Origin: Streptomyces sp. GESEQ-4
GTDB taxonomy: Bacteria; Actinomycetota; Actinomycetes; Streptomycetales; Streptomycetaceae
Direction: 5' to 3'
Assembly: GCF_017948455.1 (NCBI RefSeq)
Contig: NZ_JAFFSU010000001.1
Coordinates: 124,001-188,000 of the forward strand
DNA length: 64,000 nucleotides
Each line of letters starts with the position of its first letter. Positions within the stretch are counted from its first letter, which is position 1. This document shows, in pieces, positions 56,551-64,000 of this stretch. The notes beneath the pieces were generated by a model. That model was not told where the DNA came from, ran no database searches, and saw nothing but the letters and a program-made list of their open reading frames with translations. A program made the translations under genes and the position numbers.

Positions 56551-59500
56551 ATGCGCAGACCAAGCGGATATCTGGCGGGCGTCATCGCCTTCGCCGTGGC
56601 ACTCACCTCAGGATTAGCCGGCTCAGCCGCGGCAGCGCGACCGGGCGGTGGCCAGGACGTGGGCGAAGGCTTCGGCCGGGGCTCCGGCGCCCAGGCGACC
56701 ACGGTGACACTGATCACCGGTGACGAGGTCTCGGTCGGTGCGGACGGCTCGGTCACCGGGATCGAGCGGGCCGAGGGGCGGGAGAACGGCTCGTTCTCGG
56801 TCCGGGAACTCGACGGGCACCGCTACGTGATACCGGGCGACGCGGCCTCGGCGGTGGCCCAGGGCAAGCTCGACCGGCGTCTGTTCGACGTGACGCAGCT
56901 CGTCGCGTTCGGGTACGACGACGCGCGCCGGTCCGACCTGCCGCTGATCGTCACCTACGCCGGGGACGAGACGCCCGCCGCGAGCGCCTTCAGCAGGGCA
57001 CGGGCCAGGGTCGGCAAGGAGTTGCCGAGCATCAACGGCTTGGCGCTGCGGGCCGACAAGCGCGGTGGCTCCGCGTTCTGGGACACCTTCACCGACGGCG
57101 GCGACGCCGGGCAGGGGACGGCGCGGCTGTCCGCCTCGGCGGCGGCGACGAAGCAGGTGAAGAAGGTCTGGCTGGACGGCAAGCGCCAGGCCAGCCTGGA
57201 CAAGAGCGTGCCGCAGATCGGTGCGCCGACCGCATGGGAAGCCGGGTTCGACGGCAAGGGCGTCAAGGTCGCCGTGCTGGACACCGGGGTGGATCAGACC
57301 CACCCCGACCTGGCGGGCCAGGAGATCGCCGAGCGGAACTTCTCCGGCTCCGAGGACAGCGTCGACCGGTTCGGGCACGGCACCCACGTGGCCTCCACCG
57401 TGGGCGGCACAGGCGCCAAGTCGGACGGCAGCTACAAGGGGGTCGCGCCCGGCGTGCGGATCCTCGACGGCAAGGTCCTCGACGACGGCGGCGGCGGCGA
57501 GGACTCCGGCGTCATCGCCGGCATGGAATGGGCGGTGGCCGAGGGCGCCCAAGTCGTCAACATGAGCATGGGCGGCCCCGACACCTCCGGCATCGACCCG
57601 CTGGAGGAGGCCGTCAACCGCCTCTCAGCCGAGTCGGGGGCGCTGTTTGTCATCGCCGCCGGCAACGAGGGGCGCCAGGGCGAGCGCACCGTCGGTTCGC
57701 CGGGCAGTGCCGACTCCGCGCTGACGGTCGGCGCGGTCGACAAGGCCGACAAGCTCGCTGACTTCTCCAGCCGTGGACCGCGCGTCGGCGACGGCGGGGT
57801 CAAGCCCGATCTGACCGCGCCGGGCGCGGAGATCACCGCCGCGGCCTCCACCGCGAGTGACCTCGAATCGCAGGACCCCTCGGGGACACCCGGTTACGCC
57901 ACCATGGACGGAACCTCCATGGCGACTCCTCATGTCGCGGGCGCGGCCGCCATCCTGGCCCAGCAGCACCCGGACTGGAGCGGTGCGCGGATCAAGGCGG
58001 CGCTGACCGGCTCCGCGAAGCCGGGCCCGTACAGCGCCTACCAGCAGGGCGCCGGCCGCACTGATATCGCCCGTGCGATGGAACAGACCGTCGTCGTCGA
58101 GCAGGGCCCGCTCAACTTCGGTCTGCGGCCGTGGCCGCACACCAAAGACCAGCCGGTGACGAAGGAGATCACCTACCGCAACCTCGGCTCGGAGCCGGTC
58201 TCTCTCGACCTGTCCGCCGAGGCGGTCGGGGTGGACGGCAAGCCGGCCGCCGAGGGCATGTTCACGGTGGCGGAGCGGCGGCTGACCGTCCCCGCGGGCG
58301 GTACGGCGAGCACCACGGTGACCGCCGACACCCGCGTCGGCGAGACCGACGGCTCGTTCGGGGGCGCGGTGAGCGCGGTCTCGCCAGACGGCCGGATCTC
58401 GGTGCGCACCGCCATCGGTGTGGAGCGCGAGGTCGAGTCGTACAACCTCACGGTCAAGTTCATCGGCGACGACGGCCGGCCGGCCACGGGCGGCTGGACG
58501 GCGGTCGACGGCCGGGACAGCAACTACTACACGGAGCTGTCCGACGCCAACGACGGCGAGGTCACCGCGCGCCTGCCCAAGGGCGGCTACGGGCTCACCG
58601 GGTTCATCGGCGGCGATGACGAGACCGGGGCCTCCGAATCCGTACTGCTGGCACCGGCGATCCGACTGACCAAGGACACCACGGTCGTGATGGACGCCCG
58701 CCAGGCCAGGCCCACCCGGATCACCGTCCCCGATGCGACGGCCGAGAACACCTACGCCCATCTCGTTTCCGGCTTCACCCGCTCGGACGGGAGCGCCATC
58801 TCGCCGTTCCTCCTGGACTTCCCCGGGTTCGAAAGTTTCAAGGTCGGACACCTCGGCCCCGAGGCCGCGGAGGAAGAGGCATACGCCCAGTACGCCGGCT
58901 TCTGGCAGCGCCGGACCGCGGGCGATCTGCCGGTGAACTACCGCCTGGCGTGGAACCGTACAGGCGATCTGGCCGGCTTCACGGCCGACGTCGAGGCCAG
59001 GGATCTCGCCCGGATCGACCTCTCGGTCGGCAAGCCCGGAAGGGACGCGACCGCGCAGCTGGCCGCGGCACCCAAGCCTCCGCTCGACGGCCCGGCGATC
59101 GACTTCAGCACCCCCACCTCCCTCGAACTGCCGCTGCGGACAACCGAATACGTCCTCGGCAACGGGGTCCGGTGGCTGTACTCCGTACACCCGAATCCGT
59201 CGGAGAGTACCTTCCTGGGCGGGTACAAGACGTACAAGGCGGGCAAGCGCTACACCGAGCGATTCAACGCGGGTGTCTTCGGTCCGGCGCTGCCGAAGGG
59301 CGAGGACGAGCCGCGGTGGGGCAGCCCCGGCGTGGCGCGCAGCGGGAACGCGATGCTCACCTACCTGCCGGTGTTCGGCGACGGCGCCGGCCACGTGGGC
59401 ATCAGCCCGGCCACCAGCGAGGAGACCTCCCTCTACGCCGACGGCAAGGAGGTCGCCGCCGACTCGCGCGACTGGTATGGCATGCTCCGCTACACCCTCC

Positions 59501-59937
59501 CCGAACAGGACAGACGGTACGAGCTGAACGTCGACGTCACCCGGGATCCCGAGCTGTTCCCCGTCAGCACCCGCGTACGGGCGCAGTGGACGTTCCGGTC
59601 GGCGCGCACTTCCGAGGAAAGCTGGACCCGGCTGCCGCTCTCCGTGGTCCGCTTCTCGCCCGAGCTGTCGCCGACCAGCACGGCGAAGGCGGGTGAACGG
59701 TACAAGGTGCCCTTCACGGTGGAGGGCGCGGCCACGGCACGAACCGTCAAGAAGCTTTCGTTCGAGGTGTCGTACGACGACGGCAGCACCTGGACCGCGG
59801 CCAAGGCCGTCGGCGGTACCCATCTGTTGCTCGACCATCCGGCGCGGTCCGGCACCGTCTCGCTGCGGGCCAAGCTGACCGATCGGGACGGCAACACGCT
59901 GGTTCAGACGATCAACCGCGCCTACATCACTGAGTAG
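56551..59937 (+). CDS. Large secreted S8 (subtilisin-like) serine protease
   Basis: A 1128-residue exported protease. The signal peptide (YLAGVIAFAVALTSGLAGSAAA) is followed by a propeptide-like segment. The catalytic domain carries Asp244 (AVLDTGVDQTHPDL), His276 (GHGTHVAST), the oxyanion Asn region (AAGNEGRQ) and Ser456 (DGTSMATPHVAG). The 600 residues after the catalytic domain form beta-rich modules with no further catalytic motif, as in many Streptomyces cell-envelope or secreted S8 proteases. It lies 128 bases after the exporter operon on the same strand, and a strong terminator follows. Confidence 0.93.
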   Translation: MRRPSGYLAGVIAFAVALTSGLAGSAAAARPGGGQDVGEGFGRGSGAQATTVTLITGDEVSVGADGSVTGIERAEGRENGSFSVRELDGHRYVIPGDAASAVAQGKLDRRLFDVTQLVAFGYDDARRSDLPLIVTYAGDETPAASAFSRARARVGKELPSINGLALRADKRGGSAFWDTFTDGGDAGQGTARLSASAAATKQVKKVWLDGKRQASLDKSVPQIGAPTAWEAGFDGKGVKVAVLDTGVDQTHPDLAGQEIAERNFSGSEDSVDRFGHGTHVASTVGGTGAKSDGSYKGVAPGVRILDGKVLDDGGGGEDSGVIAGMEWAVAEGAQVVNMSMGGPDTSGIDPLEEAVNRLSAESGALFVIAAGNEGRQGERTVGSPGSADSALTVGAVDKADKLADFSSRGPRVGDGGVKPDLTAPGAEITAAASTASDLESQDPSGTPGYATMDGTSMATPHVAGAAAILAQQHPDWSGARIKAALTGSAKPGPYSAYQQGAGRTDIARAMEQTVVVEQGPLNFGLRPWPHTKDQPVTKEITYRNLGSEPVSLDLSAEAVGVDGKPAAEGMFTVAERRLTVPAGGTASTTVTADTRVGETDGSFGGAVSAVSPDGRISVRTAIGVEREVESYNLTVKFIGDDGRPATGGWTAVDGRDSNYYTELSDANDGEVTARLPKGGYGLTGFIGGDDETGASESVLLAPAIRLTKDTTVVMDARQARPTRITVPDATAENTYAHLVSGFTRSDGSAISPFLLDFPGFESFKVGHLGPEAAEEEAYAQYAGFWQRRTAGDLPVNYRLAWNRTGDLAGFTADVEARDLARIDLSVGKPGRDATAQLAAAPKPPLDGPAIDFSTPTSLELPLRTTEYVLGNGVRWLYSVHPNPSESTFLGGYKTYKAGKRYTERFNAGVFGPALPKGEDEPRWGSPGVARSGNAMLTYLPVFGDGAGHVGISPATSEETSLYADGKEVAADSRDWYGMLRYTLPEQDRRYELNVDVTRDPELFPVSTRVRAQWTFRSARTSEESWTRLPLSVVRFSPELSPTSTAKAGERYKVPFTVEGAATARTVKKLSFEVSYDDGSTWTAAKAVGGTHLLLDHPARSGTVSLRAKLTDRDGNTLVQTINRAYITE

Positions 59938-59950
59938 GCCGACGTCGAGG

Positions 59951-59984
59951 GCGTGCCCGGGGGCCTGTCCGCCCCCGGGCACGC
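59951..59984 (+). terminator. Terminator after the S8 protease gene
   Basis: A perfect 13-base GC stem (GCGTGCCCGGGGG and its complement) around an eight-base loop, 13 bases after the stop codon. Confidence 0.8.
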
Positions 59985-60098
59985 CTCAACCTGGCGCTGA
60001 TGTTCTACGGGTTGCCGCTCTGGTTCACGCACGTACCGGATGGCCCTCCTAGGCTTCGACGGAAGGGACATCTCGGGGCAATATTGAGGGCAATTTTC

Positions 60099-60920
60099 AT
60101 GAATTTCATCGGTGGTTCCGCGTTCCCGACGCAGTCCGATATCCGGGTGCGACAGGCCGATCTCGGCAGGGATGGCACGGTGAGCACGATCGGGATGGCG
60201 CGTTGGCTGGAGGACGCCCGGTTACGGGTGCGACTGCCCCGCTTCGAACAGCTCGTGGGCGCCGGCGGATTTACCCCGTTCCATGTCTTGCTTGTCAGTC
60301 AAAGCGTCGAACGACTCGCACCGGTCACCCGCGCGGACCTCAACATTCAGGTGCGCACCGGCGTTCGCCGCGTTGGGCGGTCATCATTCACATTCGTACA
60401 TGCAGTCCTCGTCGGCGACAAAGAAGTAGGGAGTGGCGAGGCCACAGTGGTGCTGCACGCTGCTGCGGGGCCCCTTCCACTGCCTGATGAGTTGATCGCG
60501 GACCTCACGGACTTGCAGATGCCGGAGTTGAGCCAGGCCGTCATGACGCGTCCGGGGGACGAGCGCCGCCAGCGGGATTATTACGCACATTTCACCCCAC
60601 TGTGTGCACGGATCGGTGACGTCGACTCCAATCAGCACGTCAATTTCATCGCCCTGGCCACCTGGTACGACGAGGCTGTCGCGGCGTTTACCTCAAAGGA
60701 AATCGGAGTGGGCGAGGGAGGGGCCGTGCCGGACCTTCCGCCGTGGTCGTATCGAATTCAGTACGTCGGTGAAGTCACTTATCCCGGGACCTACGAGGTA
60801 GGCCTTCTCGTCCGCTCTTTCGATGTTGATTCCGTCCAATATGAGCTCGGCGTCTTCTCCGGCAACACATGCTTGGGCATCGCCGACGCCGTCGGGGCCA
60901 GTCCGGTCGAGCGGGCGTAG
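60099..60920 (+). CDS. Double-hotdog acyl-CoA thioesterase family protein
   Basis: A 273-residue protein with two hotdog-type halves. The first starts IRVRQADLGRDGTVSTIGMARWLEDAR. The second starts HFTPLCARIGDVDSNQHVNFIALATWYDEA, where the Asp/His placement is like 4-hydroxybenzoyl-CoA/FadM-type thioesterases. The substrate is unknown. The ATG at 60099 has GAGGG eight bases upstream; a longer frame from 60000 lacks support. The last 130 bases overlap the end of the AraC gene on the other strand. Confidence 0.75.
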   Translation: MNFIGGSAFPTQSDIRVRQADLGRDGTVSTIGMARWLEDARLRVRLPRFEQLVGAGGFTPFHVLLVSQSVERLAPVTRADLNIQVRTGVRRVGRSSFTFVHAVLVGDKEVGSGEATVVLHAAAGPLPLPDELIADLTDLQMPELSQAVMTRPGDERRQRDYYAHFTPLCARIGDVDSNQHVNFIALATWYDEAVAAFTSKEIGVGEGGAVPDLPPWSYRIQYVGEVTYPGTYEVGLLVRSFDVDSVQYELGVFSGNTCLGIADAVGASPVERA

Positions 60921-61867
60921 TCGGTGGGTGTCTGGCCGTAGTGCTTCTTGAAGGTGCGGATGAAGTGGCTGCTGTCGGCGAAGTGCCAGTGGGCGGCGAG
61001 CTCCGAGATGCTCAGTCGGTCGGACGGCGCGGTGAGCGCGAGCCGGGCTTCTTCCAGCCGCCGGTGACGGATGTAGGCGCTCACCGAGTCTCCCGTCGCG
61101 GCGAACGCCCGCTGCAACGTGCGTACGGAGACGTTGAGTTCACGTGCCAGCGTCGCCGCGGACAGCTCGGGATCGGCGAGATGGGTGTCAGCGAGGTCTT
61201 TCGCGGCTTGGGCGAGCGCGGGCGCCAGCCTGGGTTCCACGTCGTCGAACCGGCCTACCGCCACCGCCTTGGCCAGCTCGATCAGAGCGCTGTGAGCGGC
61301 GTGCACACCCGTCGGGCCGAGACCCGCCATGGTTTCGTGGAGCATGCTCGTGTGTGCCATCAGCAGTCGCATCTCGGCCGAGTCCGCCGGTCCGGTGATG
61401 GTGCGGTTCCGGACCAGTGCGGTGAGCATCACGGAGGGCAGAGTCAGGATCTTCACCGTGGTGTGCGGCGGCGCGGCAAAGTGTGACGGCCGCCCGTGCC
61501 GGAGGAGGAACTTCCCGGCCGTAGCAGTGTGTTCGCTGCGATCGTGCGGGCTCAGCGTCCATGAACCGCGCCGCACCACGTACATCCGTACCTGATCTTC
61601 GTAACCGTACGGGGTGCCCGCGGTTCGTATGGCCGATACGCCGTGGAGATCGGTGATCGCCACGTCGCGGACCTTGGCGACGCGGCTCCTGACGCGGAAG
61701 TCATCCGTCGTGGCAGGATCGAAGGTCGGCAGCGGAAAGCCATCGCCGATCTGCGTCTGCCACCCGCGCCGGAAGGCGTCAAATCCTCGCGGCAAAGCAT
61801 CCGGGGTAGTGGAGTCCAGTGAGAACGCCCCACGTGATCCTGCAGCTTCCGCTCCTGTGCTGGGCAT
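60791..61867 (-). CDS. AraC-family transcriptional regulator (AraC-binding-like domain)
   Basis: A 358-residue regulator. The N-terminal 190 residues resemble the AraC_binding_2 sensor domain (FDAFRRGWQTQIGDGFPL; RTAGTPYGYEDQVRMYVV). The C-terminal double helix-turn-helix is LARELNVSVRTLQRAFAATGDSVSAYIRHRRLEEARLAL, followed by SISELAAHWHFADSSHFIRTFKKHYGQTPTDY. A tail of about 40 residues beyond the usual end reads into the thioesterase gene from the opposite strand. Ligand and targets are unknown. Confidence 0.9.
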   Translation of the reverse strand: MPSTGAEAAGSRGAFSLDSTTPDALPRGFDAFRRGWQTQIGDGFPLPTFDPATTDDFRVRSRVAKVRDVAITDLHGVSAIRTAGTPYGYEDQVRMYVVRRGSWTLSPHDRSEHTATAGKFLLRHGRPSHFAAPPHTTVKILTLPSVMLTALVRNRTITGPADSAEMRLLMAHTSMLHETMAGLGPTGVHAAHSALIELAKAVAVGRFDDVEPRLAPALAQAAKDLADTHLADPELSAATLARELNVSVRTLQRAFAATGDSVSAYIRHRRLEEARLALTAPSDRLSISELAAHWHFADSSHFIRTFKKHYGQTPTDYARSTGLAPTASAMPKHVLPEKTPSSYWTESTSKERTRRPTS

Positions 61868-61957
61868 CGCCGTCGGTCCACCTCGCTTCGTTGCTCCGAC
61901 ATCATTCTGTCGAACTTGATGCCCTGAGCGCCGTTCTGGTTCAGGCAGTCCGCGTAC

Positions 61958-62665
61958 TTATCGGGCGTTCACCTGCTCCGTGAGCTTGCCCTTGCGCAGG
62001 TTGAGGACGCGGTCGGACTGCGCGGCCAGCTGCTGGGAGTGGGTGACGACGACCACGCATGTGCCCTGCTCGTGGGCGAGTTCGCGGAAGGTGTCGATGA
62101 TGCCCTGGGCGGTGTCCTCGTCGAGGTTTCCGGTGGGTTCGTCGGCGAAGAGGATGTCGACGTCGCAGGCGAGGGCGCGGGCGATGGCGACGCGCTGCTG
62201 CTGACCGCCGGAGAGCTGCAGCACATTGCGGGTGGCCATCGCCTTGTCGAGGCCGATCTTCTCGAGGAGCCGCAGGGCGTGGGCCTTGCGGCTTCCGGTC
62301 GCGGGCTTGGCGCCGGTGATCTCCATGGCGGTGGTGACGTTCTGGAGGGCGGTCATGTAGGTGAGGAGGTTGTACTGCTGGAAGACCGTGGCGGCGTGCT
62401 TGTTGCGGTAGCGGCCGAGCCCGAGCTCGGTGAGGTCCTGCCCGTCGAAGCTGATCGTGCCCTTGGTGGGGGTGTCGAGCCCGCTGGCCAGGCTGAGCAG
62501 AGTCGTCTTGCCGCTGCCGGAGGGGCCCAGAATGGTGTAGAACGTGCCGCGTTCGAAGGCGTAGTCGATGCCCTTGAGGACCGTGGTCCTGCGGCGTTGG
62601 CCGGCGTAGGTGTGGCTGACGTCGGCGAGGCGCAGGACGGGCGGGGTGGTGGTGGCGCTGGTCAT
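61958..62665 (-). CDS. ABC transporter ATPase (LolD/MacB type)
   Basis: A 235-residue ATPase: Walker A LGPSGSGKTTLLS, signature LSGGQQQRVAIARAL, Walker B ILFADEPTGNLDE, and the switch His in VVTHSQQ. It belongs to the group that pairs with FtsX-like permeases. It begins six bases after the stop of the permease gene on the same strand, so the two form one unit. Confidence 0.9.
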   Translation of the reverse strand: MTSATTTPPVLRLADVSHTYAGQRRRTTVLKGIDYAFERGTFYTILGPSGSGKTTLLSLASGLDTPTKGTISFDGQDLTELGLGRYRNKHAATVFQQYNLLTYMTALQNVTTAMEITGAKPATGSRKAHALRLLEKIGLDKAMATRNVLQLSGGQQQRVAIARALACDVDILFADEPTGNLDEDTAQGIIDTFRELAHEQGTCVVVVTHSQQLAAQSDRVLNLRKGKLTEQVNAR

Positions 62666-62671
62666 GGCGGG

Positions 62672-64000
62672 TCACTTGCCCTTCGTGAGGATGGTGCGGG
62701 GGCTGAGGCGCAGCACGGCGCCGGCCGGGATGGCGGTGGCGAGGAGGCCGATGCCGAGGCCGATGGCGCCTACGGCGACGAGGTCCGCCGGGTCGAGCGC
62801 CACGGTGATCTCGTCGATGGGATCGGCGTTCTCGACCGGCTTGTCGTCCATGTCGATGCCTTCGCCGAGCCCGGTGCTGCCAGGGCCCGGGGGCTGCCAC
62901 GAGTCGAGCTTCTGCCGGGCGGCGGAGGCTTCGTCGCCGAGCAGGGACTGGCCGGCGCTCTGGGTCAGGCTCGGGGCGAACAGGGAACTCACCCCGATGG
63001 CGATGGCGGCCACCACGACGATCTCCAGGGCCTGTTGGGCGATGAGCTTGCTCTTCTTCTCGCCCATGGCCAACAGGACGCCGTACTCCTTGCGACGTTG
63101 CTTGACGGCGAGGTTGACCAGGAGGGACAGGACGGCCGCACCGGCGACGGCCATCAGCCACATGGCGACGGTGGCCGTGGAGCGGATGCTCTTGAGCGGG
63201 CCCGTCATCTGCTGGATGGCCTTGTCGTTGGCGTCCAGCCTGAAGCCCTCGAGCGCCGAGCCGGCGATCCGCTTCGCCTCGTCCTTGAACGCGCCCTGCA
63301 CATCGGCGTCCTGGAGGAGGAACGTCGCCTTGCCGACCTGTAGCGACCCCTTCGCTTCGGGCGCGAGTGCGGAGAGGCCGCCCACCGTTCCGTACACCAT
63401 GTTGGCCGGGCTGACGCCGTACTCGGCGTCGGCTTCGGTGGTGGGTCGCGGGTCGCGGTAGATGCCGCCGACGGTGAAGTCGGCCGTGGTCTTCTCGTCG
63501 TTGCCGGTCAGTGTGATTCTGTCGCCGACCTTGAGAGCGTTCTTTCTGGCCAGCCGCTCCTCGATCAGCAGTTGCTTCTTTTCCTTGTCGGCGGCTGTGA
63601 GGTGCTCACCGGACAGGAGCGTGAACTTGCCGCTGCGGAAGTCGGGCAGCAGTGAGGAGTCGAGCATGCCGATGCTCGCGGTGCCGCCGGGGCCCATGGG
63701 GTCGGCCGGGCCGCCCTCGACCAGCTTGTACTTGCCCTTGAGGATGGCGCGGTCCCACATCGAGTAGGTGTACTTCTGCACCTGGGGCAGAGCCCCGAGC
63801 TTGTCGATGGTCGCGGCGTCGATGCGCGGGGCTTGCAGGCCGCCACCACCGGCGCCTCCCATCTGACCCAGATCCATCTCGAGGTTGACCTCGGCGCCCA
63901 CGGAGCGCTTGGCGTCCTGCTCGGCCCCGGCCGTCGCGTCGTTGATCAGGACACCGGCCAGCACCATCACGGAGATGACGAGGAAGGTGGCGAAGGTGAT
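62672..64000 (-). CDS. FtsX-like ABC permease (5' end outside window)
   Basis: At least 442 codons of a MacB/FtsX-type permease. The frame stays open to the right edge, and the residues before the first in-window ATG (TFATFLVISV) are still membrane segment, so the true start lies beyond base 64000. After that helix comes a large outer domain (residues about 20-290). Three membrane segments follow (VAMWLMAVAGAAVLSLLVNLAV; ALEIVVVAAIAIGVSSLF; LVAVGAIGLGIGLLATAIPAGAVL), with RRKEYGVLLAMGEKKSKLIAQQ as the cytoplasmic coupling motif. The C-terminus is complete. Confidence 0.88.
   Translation of the reverse strand: MTFATFLVISVMVLAGVLINDATAGAEQDAKRSVGAEVNLEMDLGQMGGAGGGGLQAPRIDAATIDKLGALPQVQKYTYSMWDRAILKGKYKLVEGGPADPMGPGGTASIGMLDSSLLPDFRSGKFTLLSGEHLTAADKEKKQLLIEERLARKNALKVGDRITLTGNDEKTTADFTVGGIYRDPRPTTEADAEYGVSPANMVYGTVGGLSALAPEAKGSLQVGKATFLLQDADVQGAFKDEAKRIAGSALEGFRLDANDKAIQQMTGPLKSIRSTATVAMWLMAVAGAAVLSLLVNLAVKQRRKEYGVLLAMGEKKSKLIAQQALEIVVVAAIAIGVSSLFAPSLTQSAGQSLLGDEASAARQKLDSWQPPGPGSTGLGEGIDMDDKPVENADPIDEITVALDPADLVAVGAIGLGIGLLATAIPAGAVLRLSPRTILTKGK

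Overview
The window looks like chromosomal DNA of a Streptomyces or a close high-GC actinomycete. The evidence is uniformly GC-rich coding with many GTG starts, GTGA/ATGA stop-start overlaps, a remnant of a mycothiol-type formaldehyde dehydrogenase, a DUF1996 secreted protein, several SigE-like sigma factors, and sugar ABC transporters without their own ATPase. Nothing here is a complete RNA gene, a CRISPR array or an intact insertion sequence.

Bases 1-14.9 kb read as an accessory catabolic island. It opens with a family III CoA transferase and then about 2 kb of broken gene ends (FAD monooxygenase, amidohydrolase, acyl-CoA synthetase, CoA transferase, MDR dehydrogenase). Next is a divergent sugar-acid-like cluster: a phosphotriesterase-family hydrolase and a GntR/HutC regulator on one strand, and a SIS-domain protein, an SDR, an FAD oxidoreductase and a ROK kinase on the other, with GTnTAnAC-type operators between them. 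A GH13 alpha-glucosidase and a three-gene sugar ABC transporter follow. The island ends at 14897-14940, where the 3' part of a tRNA-Pro(GGG) gene stands alone, as expected for the scar of a site-specific integration.

Bases 15-32 kb are mixed: a membrane metallophosphoesterase, a MurE-type ligase, a DUF1996 secreted protein, a DUF429 protein, a CstA/YbdD pair, a DUF3311 membrane protein facing an SSS symporter, a sigma factor with a membrane partner, a DinB protein and an SDR. An orphan betaine-binding lipoprotein then sits downstream of a large sulfatase and a LysR regulator.

Bases 32.8-48.6 kb hold a coherent choline/glycine betaine degradation locus. It encodes an OpuA-type uptake system (ATPase, double permease, binding protein), choline dehydrogenase, betaine aldehyde dehydrogenase, and a Rieske oxygenase with its own ferredoxin and reductase (betaine to dimethylglycine). 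It also encodes a GcvT-fused FAD dehydrogenase (dimethylglycine/sarcosine demethylation onto folate), and FolD plus PurU to dispose of the one-carbon units. An IclR regulator sits in the middle. A recurring palindrome, GTTGCG-N5-CGCAAC, precedes nearly every transcription unit of this locus, so the cluster appears to carry its own regulon.

Bases 48.6-64 kb hold a VOC protein, a decayed secreted-glycosidase end, two tandem SigE-like sigma factors with a membrane partner, and a divergent four-gene lipoprotein/adaptor/ABC exporter operon. After these come a large S8 secreted protease, a double-hotdog thioesterase overlapping tail-to-tail with an AraC regulator, and an ABC ATPase/permease pair running off the right edge.
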